DNA of 64,000 bases from Allomuricauda sp. M10 (GTDB lineage Bacteria; Bacteroidota; Bacteroidia; Flavobacteriales; Flavobacteriaceae): positions 186,001 through 250,000 of the forward strand of contig NZ_JAJGBN010000001.1 in NCBI RefSeq assembly GCF_020782875.1, written 5' to 3'. The notes below the pieces were generated by a model, which saw nothing but the letters and a program-made list of their open reading frames with translations, was not told the origin of the DNA and made no database searches. Positions within the stretch are counted from its first letter, which is position 1; every line of letters starts with the position of its first letter. Made by a program: the position numbers and the translations under genes. Shown piece after piece: positions 35,371 to 44,380 of the stretch.

Positions 35371-37692
35371 TTAAAAAGTATAGGAAACGGTCAATCGTCC
35401 ATTGATGCCAGGCTCGGATTGCCAGTACAGGTAGCTACCATAATTGGCACCGGAATACAAGTACTCATCCAAAATATTGTTGATGTTAACCTGCACCCTG
35501 AAATGATCGTTTTTCCAAGAAAGGGCACCATCCAATCGGAAATAATTGGGAAGGTCTGATTGGTTATCCGCTGCCCACGCCCATGTAGAACGATCCACTT
35601 GATATTGGTAGCCCAAAGAGGCTCCAAATCCTTTCAAGTTGGATGTTTCAGCAAAGTTGTAGTTCAACCAGCCATTGGTAACATGTTTGGCAAAACCGGC
35701 CACCAAATTTCCAGATTGGTCCTCTACATTGGTGTTGGCATAGTTAAGGACAAGGTTCAGTTCAGGAGTGATCTGTCCTTGTGCATCAAACTCGATTCCC
35801 TTGGATTCTATTTCCCCGGAATAGATGGAGAAATTGTCATTTGGAAAGGCAGGATCGCCTACCAAGATCTTGTTCTTATTGATTTTGTAAACACCCAAGG
35901 AGGTCACCAATCTTCCATCAAAAAAGTTGGCTTTAATACCTCCTTCAATATCCTTTCCTTCCACAGGATCGTTCAAAATATCCCCAGAACTGTTTACACC
36001 ACTCTGTGGTAAAAAGGATTGATCATATAGGGCATAAGCTGTCAAAGAAGGGATGATATCAACACTCAATCCAACTCTAGGCGTGATAACATCATCTGTT
36101 TCCGTTTTGCCCAAGGAATATAAGTTGGTATATCTTCCTGCAAGGGTCAATCGGATGTGGTTTTCCAAGAAACCGATTTCATCCTGTGCATAATAGGCTC
36201 TAACTGTACTTGATCCATAAGGGGTTCCACCATTTCGGTATTGAACGGAAACGGAACGATTAAAATTGGTCTCTGGACTTACACCATAAACAGGATTATA
36301 AATGTTGAACGGCCCATCGGTATCAACTACTGAAGACTCGAACCAATCCGCCCAGTAGGTTTTGTCACTATAGTCAAAACCACCCATTACTTTATGTGAA
36401 ATGCCTCCGGTATTGAAGTCGCCATAAATGTAAATCTGTCCAAATTTACCAATGGAAAGGGCGTCCCATTTGGAGGTATAGCGATATGCATCACCATTAT
36501 CCGCCATGGAAAGCAACCAAGTAGAGTTTCCTACTTGATCATAACGTAGGTAAGCCAATTGCCCTTCCATGCTCCAATGGTCTGAAAACTCATGCTTCAG
36601 GTTGGCAAAGAAGGTGACTTCCTGGATATCGGTCACGGGATAGTCGTTGTTGGTGAATTTGAAATCCCTGTCCAAACTGGCATACCCTGCATTTGCTGGC
36701 GCGAAGATATAGGCAGACCCTAAATAAGATTCGGCCTGTTGTAGGTTCATTTCGGTGGTAATGGAAGTCTTGTCCGAAAACTTGTAGGTCAAGGAAGGGG
36801 CAATACCATATCGAGTCACATCTTCGTTACCTCGGTGGCTATCCGTGGTTTGGTACATGGCGTTGAAACGGCCCAACAATTTGCCATTTTCGGAAAGTTT
36901 ACCACTAACGTCAATGGTACCACGGTAGAAATCAAAACTTCCAACGGAGAAGGAGGCGTTGGCAATAAATTGCTCGGTAGGTTTTTTGGTCACCACGTTA
37001 TAGAAACCGCCTGGTTCCCCGGCAGACATCATAAATCCGGCCGGACCTTTCACGAATTCGATACGTTCCACTGTGTTCATGTCCTCGGATAAGGGTCCCC
37101 AAGTATCTTGGATGTTCACCCCATTCCTGAAGGCTGGCAAACGAAATCCGCGCATATGGATACGGGCAAATTGGCCCCAATGCTCCAACATGGTCACACC
37201 ACTCACGTTGCGGATCACGCCGTCCATGATGTTGGTGGCTTGTTGGTCTTTCAAAAGATCGGCACTGATGACCTGAACGTTTTGAGGAAGTTTCACCAAT
37301 TCGGTCTTTAAGCGCAGGGAGGTGGAAGGTTTGTTTTCCACATATTTGTTTTGATGGCCTTCAACCACTACTTCGTTCAATTGTTGCTGTTGTTCTGAAA
37401 GACTAACGGTGGGTACAGCTGTGGTTTCATTGGCAGAAACGGTAATGTTAACCTTTTTGGTTCCGAAACCGACCATGGAGAAGGTCAGTTGATAGGACCC
37501 AGGGGCCAGATTGTTGATTTGATAATTCCCGGTATCATTTGTGGTTGCCCCTAAACTGGTATTGGAGAGTGCAACGTTCACGTTGTGGAGGGGATGGTTT
37601 TGGGAATCGGTTACTTTTCCCTTAAGATTTCCGGTTTGGGCTTGCGAAGTGTAGAAAACTGCCAAACACAGGAGGAGTACTATATTCTTCAT
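35371..37692 (-). CDS. TonB-dependent siderophore receptor
   Basis: Outer-membrane receptor of 773 residues. In order: signal peptide (to about 18, ending TSQAQ), a carboxypeptidase-regulatory-like domain (about 22-100, GKVTDSQNHPLHNVNV), a plug (about 120-245, starting with LVKLPQNVQVISADLLKDQ and including IRNVSGVTM), and a 22-strand barrel ending GRLTVSYTF. The plug and barrel resemble FhuA/FptA-like ferric-siderophore receptors. First gene of a five-gene operon with DUF4198, two small membrane proteins and a PepSY_TM protein. A perfect promoter and a Fur-like palindrome lie upstream, so iron repression is expected. The siderophore is unknown. Confidence 0.92.
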   Translation of the reverse strand: MKNIVLLLCLAVFYTSQAQTGNLKGKVTDSQNHPLHNVNVALSNTSLGATTNDTGNYQINNLAPGSYQLTFSMVGFGTKKVNITVSANETTAVPTVSLSEQQQQLNEVVVEGHQNKYVENKPSTSLRLKTELVKLPQNVQVISADLLKDQQATNIMDGVIRNVSGVTMLEHWGQFARIHMRGFRLPAFRNGVNIQDTWGPLSEDMNTVERIEFVKGPAGFMMSAGEPGGFYNVVTKKPTEQFIANASFSVGSFDFYRGTIDVSGKLSENGKLLGRFNAMYQTTDSHRGNEDVTRYGIAPSLTYKFSDKTSITTEMNLQQAESYLGSAYIFAPANAGYASLDRDFKFTNNDYPVTDIQEVTFFANLKHEFSDHWSMEGQLAYLRYDQVGNSTWLLSMADNGDAYRYTSKWDALSIGKFGQIYIYGDFNTGGISHKVMGGFDYSDKTYWADWFESSVVDTDGPFNIYNPVYGVSPETNFNRSVSVQYRNGGTPYGSSTVRAYYAQDEIGFLENHIRLTLAGRYTNLYSLGKTETDDVITPRVGLSVDIIPSLTAYALYDQSFLPQSGVNSSGDILNDPVEGKDIEGGIKANFFDGRLVTSLGVYKINKNKILVGDPAFPNDNFSIYSGEIESKGIEFDAQGQITPELNLVLNYANTNVEDQSGNLVAGFAKHVTNGWLNYNFAETSNLKGFGASLGYQYQVDRSTWAWAADNQSDLPNYFRLDGALSWKNDHFRVQVNINNILDEYLYSGANYGSYLYWQSEPGINGRLTVSYTF

Positions 37693-37729
37693 TTTATTAT
37701 TTGTAATTGGTCTAAATAAATTTCAGATG

Positions 37730-37760
37730 CAAATGTATATTCCAACGCTTGACTGTCCAA
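37730..37760 (-). promoter_or_regulatory. Promoter of the iron-uptake operon
   Basis: On the minus strand TTG (37760-37758), 20 bp, then TACATTTG (37737-37730): full matches to both Bacteroidota promoter elements at the right spacing. Start point expected near 37723. Confidence 0.7.
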
Positions 37761-37764
37761 ATAA

Positions 37765-37785
37765 TATTTAGACTAATTATAAATA
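37765..37785. promoter_or_regulatory. Fur-like palindrome upstream of the iron-uptake operon
   Basis: A 21-bp AT-rich palindrome with outer arms TATTTA and TAAATA, 16 of the 20 non-central positions symmetric, five bases upstream of the -33 element. The size, base content and place before a siderophore receptor fit a Fur-family box. Confidence 0.5.
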
Positions 37786-37856
37786 AAACTAAAAATAATT
37801 TTTATCTATCTGTTAATCAGGTATATGTACATTTTTCTGATTTGTAAATTCGAGAA

Positions 37857-38675
37857 TTACAAGGAATTGATGGTGGTCCGAATCGCTGTTAGATCAGTCA
37901 AAAGTTTTTCCAATAAACTTAAATCCAACATATTGGCGCCATCACTTTTGGCATTAGCCGGGTCAAAGTGCGTTTCCATGAATAGTCCGTCCACACCGGC
38001 AGCGATTCCGGCCCTTGCCATGGTGCCGATCAAAGCGGGTCTACCACCTGTAACTCCAGAAGATTGGTTGGGTTGTTGAAGAGAGTGGGTCACATCCAAA
38101 ACCACAGGGGCATATTGCTTCATGGTAGGAACGCCCCTAAAATCCACGATCATATCGTGATACCCGAACATGGTGCCACGATCGGTGATGATAGCTTGTT
38201 CATTTCCCGTTTCGGTCACCTTGGTCACCGCATGTTTCATACTTTCAGGGCTCATGAACTGTCCTTTTTTCAAGTTGACCACCTTGCCAGTTTCGGCGGC
38301 AGCTACAACCAAGTCGGTTTGACGTACCAAAAAGGCGGGAATTTGAAGTACATCCACATATTCTGCGGCCATAGCGGCATCTGAAATTTCATGGATGTCC
38401 GTTACTGTTGGTACCCCAAAAGTATCGGAAACTTTTTTCAGGATTTTCAATGCTTTTTCATCCCCAATGCCCGTGAAGGAATCGATACGGCTACGGTTCG
38501 CTTTTTTAAAACTTCCTTTGAAAATATAGGGAATCTTGAGGTGGTCCGTAACGGCAACCACCTTTTCGGCAATCCGCATGGCCATTTCTTCCCCTTCAAT
38601 GGCACAGGGGCCTGCCAAAAGGAAAAAATTGTTGCTATCCGTATGTTTTATCTGGGGAATGGCTTCTAATCGCAT
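37857..38675 (-). CDS. kdsA: 3-deoxy-8-phosphooctulonate synthase
   Basis: Condenses phosphoenolpyruvate with arabinose 5-phosphate to Kdo-8-phosphate for the lipopolysaccharide inner core. The TIM-barrel signatures LAGPCAIEGEE, YIFKGSFKKANRSR, TDIHE and MFGYHDMIVDFRG are all present; 272 residues is the normal length. The cysteine of the AGPC motif is the position that binds metal in metal-dependent KdsA enzymes. A single gene with its own promoter (TATTTTTG, 38699-38692) and no visible operon partner; the TonB receptor operon starts downstream of it. Confidence 0.96.
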   Translation of the reverse strand: MRLEAIPQIKHTDSNNFFLLAGPCAIEGEEMAMRIAEKVVAVTDHLKIPYIFKGSFKKANRSRIDSFTGIGDEKALKILKKVSDTFGVPTVTDIHEISDAAMAAEYVDVLQIPAFLVRQTDLVVAAAETGKVVNLKKGQFMSPESMKHAVTKVTETGNEQAIITDRGTMFGYHDMIVDFRGVPTMKQYAPVVLDVTHSLQQPNQSSGVTGGRPALIGTMARAGIAAGVDGLFMETHFDPANAKSDGANMLDLSLLEKLLTDLTAIRTTINSL

Positions 38676-38691
38676 CGATTTATATTTTCAA

Positions 38692-38699
38692 CAAAAATA
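38692..38699 (-). promoter_or_regulatory. Likely -7 element of kdsA
   Basis: TATTTTTG on the minus strand, a full match to TAnnTTTG, 17 bp upstream of the kdsA ATG. No clear TTG at -33. Confidence 0.4.
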
Positions 38700-38745
38700 C
38701 TATTTTCAAAAACGATGTGTTATAACAATACCAAATTTACCTACT

Positions 38746-39303
38746 ATGCACCGCATTGTTTTATTGGTGATGTTGTTCACAGGCTTTTTGGGTCTATCCC
38801 AATACGGCAAAAACTGTGAAATACGGCAGATTAAACTGAACGTCTTCAATCCAGGTTTGGAATATGAAATGGGTGTTGGGGTCAACAGTACCTTGGATTT
38901 TCGGGTAGCCTGGCAAGTGGCCTTGGAGCCTGCAAGCAGTGAACCCATGCAAAATCTTGAATTTTTCCCCGCCATCACTACCCAATATCGATACTATCAC
39001 AACTTTAATGGTAGGTATCATCATCGGCGTTCCATTTATGGCAATTCTGGAAATTATATTGCACCAACAGCTGCCTTGTTTTCTCCCGGGCAACGTACGG
39101 TGGAAGGGCAATTGGTTGATGGGGTCCATGGTTATGGCGGTTTGGTATACGGCATTCAACGCAGCTATAATTCAGGAATCAGCTTTTCCATTGATGCAGG
39201 TGCGGGCTACTATGCAGGACCCTTTAAAGGTGGTATTTACCCCGTTGTGAACCTCAGTATTGGTTTCATCATCAGTGAAAAACGATGGTGTGTGGGTCTG
39301 TAG
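38746..39303 (+). CDS. Outer-membrane beta-barrel-like protein, unknown
   Basis: A 185-residue exported protein. The ATG at 38746 gives a signal peptide (MHRIVLLVMLFTGFLGLSQ); the longer frame would overlap kdsA on the other strand and is rejected. The mature part has alternating hydrophobic strands (NPGLEYEMGVGVNSTLDFRVAW..., GYYAGPFKGGIYPVVNLSIGF) as in small outer-membrane barrels such as DUF3575-type proteins. I cannot name a family. It ends about 50 bp before the typA promoter. Confidence 0.75.
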   Translation: MHRIVLLVMLFTGFLGLSQYGKNCEIRQIKLNVFNPGLEYEMGVGVNSTLDFRVAWQVALEPASSEPMQNLEFFPAITTQYRYYHNFNGRYHHRRSIYGNSGNYIAPTAALFSPGQRTVEGQLVDGVHGYGGLVYGIQRSYNSGISFSIDAGAGYYAGPFKGGIYPVVNLSIGFIISEKRWCVGL

Positions 39304-39352
39304 TTCTCAAACTACCACAAAATCAATAAGATAAAAATAACATTCGGGTGTA

Positions 39353-39381
39353 TTGACAAGTAAAAAATAGCAGTATCTTTG
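39353..39381 (+). promoter_or_regulatory. Promoter of typA
   Basis: TTG (39353-39355), 18-bp spacer, TATCTTTG (39374-39381), a full -7 match. The ATG follows 19 bp later. Confidence 0.6.
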
Positions 39382-39400
39382 CGGGCTTAAAAATCAGGTT

Positions 39401-41200
39401 ATGTCCAACATCAAAAATATTGCAATCATTGCCCACGTAGACCACGGTAAGACTACCTTGGTAGATAAAATCATGTACCATTGCCAGTTGTTCCGCGATA
39501 ATGAGAACAAGGGCGATTTGATTTTGGACAACAACGACCTGGAAAGGGAACGTGGAATCACCATCGTATCCAAGAACGTTTCCGTGGTGTACAAAGACAC
39601 CAAAATCAATATTATCGATACTCCTGGGCACGCCGATTTCGGTGGGGAAGTAGAGCGTGTATTGAACATGGCAGACGGAGTTTTGTTGTTGGTGGATGCT
39701 TTTGAAGGTCCGATGCCACAAACCCGTTTTGTACTGCAAAAAGCCATTTCCCTTGGTTTGAAACCCTGTGTGGTAATCAATAAAGTGGACAAGGAAAACT
39801 GTACTCCGGAAGAAGTTCACGAAAAAGTATTCGATTTGATGTTCGAATTGGGTGCCGAAGAATGGCAGTTGGATTTCCCAACGGTTTACGGTTCTGCCAA
39901 GAACAACTGGATGGGTGAGGACTGGAAAGTACCGACCACTAATATTGAACCTCTTTTGGATATGGTCATCGAGCATATCCCGACCTTTAAACCACAGCAA
40001 GGATCTACCCAAATGTTGATCACTTCATTGGACTATTCTTCTTTTACAGGTCGAATTGCCATTGGAAGATTACAACGTGGTACCCTTAAAGAAGGCCAGA
40101 ATATTTCTTTGGTAAAAAGGGATGGAAAGATCATCAAATCCAAAGTAAAGGAATTGTACACTTTTGAAGGACTTGGAAGGGTAAGGGTTTCCGAAGTGGT
40201 AGCTGGAGATATTTGCGCTATTGTGGGTATGGAAGGTTTTGAGATTGGTGATACCGTTGCCGATTTTGAAAATCCTGAGAAATTGAAGACCATCGCCATA
40301 GATGAGCCAACCATGAGCATGTTGTTCACCATCAACGATAGTCCATTCTTTGGAAAAGATGGAAAGTTCGTTACTTCAAGGCACATCAAGGAAAGATTGG
40401 AAAAAGAGCTGGAGAAGAACTTGGCCCTTAGGGTACAGGAAACTGGCAGCGCAGATAAATTTATGGTTTTTGGTAGAGGGGTGTTGCACCTTTCGGTATT
40501 GATCGAGACCATGAGAAGGGAAGGTTATGAACTTCAGATTGGGCAGCCACAGGTGATCATCAAGGAGATTGATGGTGTTAAATGTGAGCCAGTGGAACAC
40601 TTGACCATTGACCTTCCGGATGAAGTTTCCGGTAGGGCAGTGGAAATGGTATCCATCAGAAAAGGGGAAATGATAAGCATGGAATCCAAAGGATCCCGTA
40701 TGTTGTGCGAATTCTTGATTCCATCCCGTGGAATCATCGGTCTAAGAAACCAATTGTTGACCGCAACGGCGGGTGAGGCCATCATGGCACACCGTTTTAT
40801 GGAATATCAACCTTTAAAAGGAGATATTGCTCAACGTTTGAACGGTTCCTTGGTATCCATGGAAAACGGAACGGCTATCCCTTATTCCATTGATAAACTA
40901 CAAGAAAGAGGTAAATTCTTTATTGATCCGGGAGAGGATATCTATGAAGGACAGGTAATCGGTGAAAACTCCCGTGGTGATGATATGACCGTGAACGTGA
41001 CCAAGACCAAAAAACTTTCGAACGTGCGTTCTTCAGGAGCGGATGAGAAGGCCAAAATTGTTCCTGCCATCAAGTTTTCTTTGGAAGAAGCGTTGGAATA
41101 CATTCAAAAGGATGAATATGTTGAGGTTACCCCCAACCACATCAGAATTAGAAAGATATTCTTGAAAGAAGTAGATCGTAAGCGTAATAAGCCGATCTAA
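39401..41200 (+). CDS. typA: Ribosome-associated GTPase TypA/BipA
   Basis: Translational GTPase that helps 50S subunit assembly and growth under stress. The G domain shows the P-loop [13 protein letters not shown], the RGITI switch segment, [16 protein letters not shown] and NKVD. It is followed by EF-G-like domains II, III and V and the BipA-specific C-terminal domain. 599 residues, the usual length. Its stop overlaps the converging ROK kinase gene by four bases (CTAA, 41197-41200), with no terminator between them. Confidence 0.97.
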   Translation: MSNIKNIAIIAHVDHGKTTLVDKIMYHCQLFRDNENKGDLILDNNDLERERGITIVSKNVSVVYKDTKINIIDTPGHADFGGEVERVLNMADGVLLLVDAFEGPMPQTRFVLQKAISLGLKPCVVINKVDKENCTPEEVHEKVFDLMFELGAEEWQLDFPTVYGSAKNNWMGEDWKVPTTNIEPLLDMVIEHIPTFKPQQGSTQMLITSLDYSSFTGRIAIGRLQRGTLKEGQNISLVKRDGKIIKSKVKELYTFEGLGRVRVSEVVAGDICAIVGMEGFEIGDTVADFENPEKLKTIAIDEPTMSMLFTINDSPFFGKDGKFVTSRHIKERLEKELEKNLALRVQETGSADKFMVFGRGVLHLSVLIETMRREGYELQIGQPQVIIKEIDGVKCEPVEHLTIDLPDEVSGRAVEMVSIRKGEMISMESKGSRMLCEFLIPSRGIIGLRNQLLTATAGEAIMAHRFMEYQPLKGDIAQRLNGSLVSMENGTAIPYSIDKLQERGKFFIDPGEDIYEGQVIGENSRGDDMTVNVTKTKKLSNVRSSGADEKAKIVPAIKFSLEEALEYIQKDEYVEVTPNHIRIRKIFLKEVDRKRNKPI

Positions 41201-41964
41201 CCTTTAGCACTTAAATGCCCGTGGTGCTGTTCGCGAAGGCAGGCCACGGCTGCACCTATAATACCGGCGTGGTTCATAAGCTCGGCCTTGACAACTTCTG
41301 TCTCAATGTCAATGAGATGGCTGAATTCTTCCCATTTTTTGGAAGTTCCGCCACCAACAATGATCAAGTCGGGGCTCACGATCAGTTCCACATATTCCAA
41401 AAATTTGTTGAAACGTTTGGCCCATTTTTCCATGCTTAGGTCCTCACGGTCCTTGGCTGAGGCTGCGGCCCATTTCTCAATTTTCTTGTGTTTTTTGTAG
41501 GGAATCTGACCTAATTCGAAATTTGGGATGAGTACCCCGTTCAAAAAGGCACCGCTACCCAATCCGGTACCAATGGTGATCATGATCACCAAGCCAGCTT
41601 TTCCTTTACCAACACCATAGTTCATAGAGGCATACCCTGCCGCATCGGCATCGTTGAGAACGGTAAATTCGTGGCCAGTGGTTTCGGTGAAAAGTTCATC
41701 AATATTCACACCAACCCAACTTGGGTGAAGGTTACCTGCGGACTTGCACACTCCGTTCTTTACGATGGAAGGAAAGCCACAACCAACAGGACCTTTGTAA
41801 TTAAAGTGTTCCACAATTTCGGCCACCACCTGTGCCATATCGGCCGGTTTTTTGGATTTTGGCGTGGCAACTCGGTAACGTTCTGTAAGCATTTCACCTG
41901 TTTCTGCATTCACCAGGGCACCTTTAATGCCCGTTCCGCCAATATCAATACCAAGAATTTCCAT
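41197..41964 (-). CDS. ROK-family glucokinase, polyphosphate glucokinase-like
   Basis: Cytosolic sugar kinase of 255 residues. The ATG at 41964 is preferred; a longer frame reaching 42078 runs through the terminator hairpin of the upstream gene. It begins [18 protein letters not shown] (phosphate loop), with the catalytic Asp in [15 protein letters not shown] and the second phosphate loop in [14 protein letters not shown]. The region after it ([10 protein letters not shown]) lacks the cysteine zinc cluster of typical ROK glucokinases, which is a feature of polyphosphate-dependent glucokinases. Whether polyphosphate or ATP is the donor cannot be decided here. Confidence 0.85.
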   Translation of the reverse strand: MEILGIDIGGTGIKGALVNAETGEMLTERYRVATPKSKKPADMAQVVAEIVEHFNYKGPVGCGFPSIVKNGVCKSAGNLHPSWVGVNIDELFTETTGHEFTVLNDADAAGYASMNYGVGKGKAGLVIMITIGTGLGSGAFLNGVLIPNFELGQIPYKKHKKIEKWAAASAKDREDLSMEKWAKRFNKFLEYVELIVSPDLIIVGGGTSKKWEEFSHLIDIETEVVKAELMNHAGIIGAAVACLREQHHGHLSAKG

Positions 41965-42045
41965 ACAAGGAGGTGTCAAATTATTTAAACAAAGAAACGA
42001 AAACTTTTTCGGGTTTAATAATATTGGGGTAAGCAAGACATAAGA

Positions 42046-42085
42046 CCAAAAAACCCGAATGGCATTGCATGGGGCCATCCGGGTT
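42046..42085 (-). terminator. Terminator after the pirin-like gene
   Basis: Stem AACCCG plus GCCAT with one mismatch (42052-42063 with 42074-42085) followed on the minus strand by TTTTTTGG. It lies about 25 bp after the pirin-like stop codon and separates it from the ROK gene. Confidence 0.75.
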
Positions 42086-42110
42086 CAACAGATTAAAAAT
42101 GAAAACTAAA

Positions 42111-42782
42111 TCAATAGGAACTGTTCTTCTCCAATATCAAAATGATGGCATTTTCCGAGAGGGACTCCAATTCCAACTCGGCAATGTCCAACAGCACAAG
42201 GCTGTCACGGCTCTCTAATAATCTATTCTGAATTTCGAAGGCACCATTGATCACAAAGGATATCACGGTATTTTTAGTGTTGTTAGGCGAAAAGGTAGCT
42301 TCTGTCCGGCCATCAAGTACCCCAAAATGAATTTTAAAGTATGGGTTATCAAGGATGGTGTTCAATACATTCTCCTTGTAGTTGTCAAACTTGATTTTTT
42401 TACGGGTTACATCAACTTTGATCCAAATCTGTAAATAGTTGACCAATTCATCTTCACTTGGATTTTTTATGGAAAAGTAGGATCCTTTGGTCAGGTAGAA
42501 AGTCTGCAATTCCTCAGGAGAAATTTTTACCGAATATTGAGATTCCAATGAACCATAAACAATAGTTCCTACCAAGGGAATCAAAATCAGGGAGATATTT
42601 TCGTCCATGGTAAAAAACCTGCTTTTTCCCGGGGCAAGGGTCTCATCGGAAAACCTTACAATTTGATGATTTGCACCATTTTGATGAATGGGCGTGCTCA
42701 AGCATCGATACTCATTGGACTCATAGCAGGTCCGTTTATCGGCCAAGAAAATTTTTGCAGGCTGTTGTACCATGGACGCCAT
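42111..42782 (-). CDS. Pirin-like cupin protein
   Basis: A 223-residue cytosolic protein resembling the short pirin/quercetin-dioxygenase-like proteins of flavobacteria: QQPAKIFLADKRTC at the start, then APGKSRFFTMDENISLILIPLVGTIVY (first cupin barrel) and a second barrel with FVINGAFEIQNRLLESRDSLVL. The usual pirin metal-binding His/Glu set is not obvious, so catalysis is doubtful. It starts 9 bp after the dioxygenase-like gene and must share its transcript. The family assignment rests on pattern recognition only. Confidence 0.65.
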   Translation of the reverse strand: MASMVQQPAKIFLADKRTCYESNEYRCLSTPIHQNGANHQIVRFSDETLAPGKSRFFTMDENISLILIPLVGTIVYGSLESQYSVKISPEELQTFYLTKGSYFSIKNPSEDELVNYLQIWIKVDVTRKKIKFDNYKENVLNTILDNPYFKIHFGVLDGRTEATFSPNNTKNTVISFVINGAFEIQNRLLESRDSLVLLDIAELELESLSENAIILILEKNSSY

Positions 42783-42791
42783 AGCTTGGGT

Positions 42792-43598
42792 TTATGCTTT
42801 TACGTAAATGTCGTGTGTAAGGGTAAAACCTTCGGAAACACTACCACTTACACTGGCCAATTCTTCATCCACACCATCACTGAACACATTATCCTGTGCG
42901 TTGTAGGTATAGCCACTCATACCTTTGGTATACCCGTATTCGGTGGCGGCATTAACCCGGACCACGGCACTGTTATCGCCTTCAGGAAATGCAATTTGGG
43001 TTACCAAAAGCGAATCTCCATCGGCATTGTAGATGTGTACGTGGATATGGGTAGCTCTTCCGTTGTACCAACCGGGGAAAATGGTGGCAAATTCCACCAA
43101 ACCGTTGGTGTCACTGGATTGTCTTCCCCTTAAAAAGTGGTTACTGGTGAACCCGCTATATTCCGAGTAATTTCCATCCTTATCACAATGCCAAACATCA
43201 ACAATGGCACCTTCCAATACATTACAACTGTCATTTACATTCCGGATGGTGATGTTCAGGTCGAGGTCGATACCTGTTCGATCACCTACTATGTTTACCC
43301 GTTCATAATTTTCTGGATTATGTGTTGGGTATGGACCTTCCGTTTCAGTCGGTGTTACTTCGCAACTATCCACTGTCCCTGTATCCGAAGAGGTATTAGA
43401 ACTACCATCGCTGCTAGAATCCGTTGTGGTGCTGGAGGAAGAGTCCGAGGTGTCGGTGGTAGTATCCGCATCCGCAGAAGTATCCTCTTCCTCCAGAAGA
43501 TAGGTGTCACTATCAGTTGAACATGAACGCAATAATGCCAAACTGGTGACCGAAAGTCCCGCAAGTCCAAAGCCTTTTATAAATTCCTTTCTTTTCAT
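42792..43598 (-). CDS. Intradiol ring-cleavage dioxygenase-like lipoprotein
   Basis: Exported protein of 268 residues related to the beta subunit of protocatechuate 3,4-dioxygenase. An N-terminal signal with twin basic residues ends LLRSC (lipobox). A low-complexity Ser/Asp/Thr linker (about residues 36-75) leads to the beta-sandwich core. The core keeps the probable iron ligands: Tyr in GNYSEYSG and PGWYNG, and two His in THIHVHIY. Secreted intradiol-like dioxygenases of this kind are known, but their substrates are mostly unknown. A 10-bp inverted repeat covers the start codon. The pirin-like gene follows in the same operon. Confidence 0.85.
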   Translation of the reverse strand: MKRKEFIKGFGLAGLSVTSLALLRSCSTDSDTYLLEEEDTSADADTTTDTSDSSSSTTTDSSSDGSSNTSSDTGTVDSCEVTPTETEGPYPTHNPENYERVNIVGDRTGIDLDLNITIRNVNDSCNVLEGAIVDVWHCDKDGNYSEYSGFTSNHFLRGRQSSDTNGLVEFATIFPGWYNGRATHIHVHIYNADGDSLLVTQIAFPEGDNSAVVRVNAATEYGYTKGMSGYTYNAQDNVFSDGVDEELASVSGSVSEGFTLTHDIYVKA

Positions 43599-43627
43599 AG
43601 TTTTATTTTCTGTGAAGTAAAACTATG
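43596..43627 (-). promoter_or_regulatory. Perfect inverted repeat over the start codon of the dioxygenase-like gene
   Basis: Arms CATAGTTTTA (43596-43605) and TAAAACTATG (43618-43627) with a 12-base loop. In RNA the 3' arm contains the ATG, so a hairpin would hide the start. The 5' arm in DNA also holds TAGTTTTA, close to a -7 element. It may be a protein operator or a translational switch. Confidence 0.5.
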
Positions 43628-43696
43628 TGGGTTAAGGGGTTATCTATAATTTATGAGGTGAATGAAGATTTTGTTGCGGTAAAGGAGACCCAAAAG

Positions 43697-44380
43697 TTAA
43701 AGGTTTTTTAAAATCTCGGCTTTATACGACTTGCCTAGGGGAACCGTGAAAGTTCCAATTTTGGCAGTGTCCTTATAAATGGTTCCAATCTTTTTCAAGG
43801 GAACAATATAAGAACGGTGAGCTCTTACAAATTGTGGATAAGGCAATTTTTCCATGATGCCCTTCATGGTATTTCGGGCTACGATTTTAGTCCCATTTTC
43901 TATATGGATTTGTATGTAATCGTCCAATGCCTCGATCAACAGGATATCATCCAAGGCCACATGATGCAATTTAAAATCGGCCCGTATGGAGAGGTGTGTT
44001 TTGTCATCCGCATTGCCCAATTCAAGTTCGATCAGGTTTTTGGCCTTTTCCACTGCTTTTAGGAATCGTTCAAAAGAGAAGGGTTTTAGGAGGTAGTCAA
44101 TGGCATCCACATTAAAACCTTCCACTGCATAATGGTCATAAGCCGTGGTAAAAATAACCTTGGTCTTGTTTTTTAGGGTTTTATACAGGTCGATGCCGTT
44201 CAATTCCGGCATCCTAATGTCAAGAAAAAGGAGATCCACCTCGAACTTGTTCAGATAACGGATAGCCTTTCCCTGTTCCGTAAAAACGTGCACCAGATCA
44301 ACGTGGTCAATTTGACCACAATAGGCCTGGATCACATCCAAAGCCAACTCTTCGTCATCCAGTGCTACAGCTCTGATCAT
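43697..44380 (-). CDS. LytTR-type response regulator
   Basis: A 227-residue regulator with a receiver domain (acidic Asp8/Asp9, phospho-acceptor Asp54 in LFLDIRMPELNG, Lys near 104) and a C-terminal LytTR DNA-binding domain (about 130-227, with IQIHIENGTKIVARNTMKG and FVRAHRSYIVPLKKI). Partner of the kinase gene just upstream, which overlaps it by ATGA (44377-44380). Targets are unknown; the dioxygenase-like gene and its start-codon palindrome lie just downstream and are the nearest candidates. Confidence 0.92.
   Translation of the reverse strand: MIRAVALDDEELALDVIQAYCGQIDHVDLVHVFTEQGKAIRYLNKFEVDLLFLDIRMPELNGIDLYKTLKNKTKVIFTTAYDHYAVEGFNVDAIDYLLKPFSFERFLKAVEKAKNLIELELGNADDKTHLSIRADFKLHHVALDDILLIEALDDYIQIHIENGTKIVARNTMKGIMEKLPYPQFVRAHRSYIVPLKKIGTIYKDTAKIGTFTVPLGKSYKAEILKNL

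Noticed and set aside
38536..38745. Longer N-terminus for the outer-membrane protein before typA
   Set aside because: It would overlap kdsA on the other strand by more than 100 bases; the ATG at 38746 begins a clean signal peptide.
41965..42078. N-terminal extension of the ROK kinase
   Set aside because: The extension passes through the terminator of the gene before it; the kinase fold begins right at the ATG at 41964.
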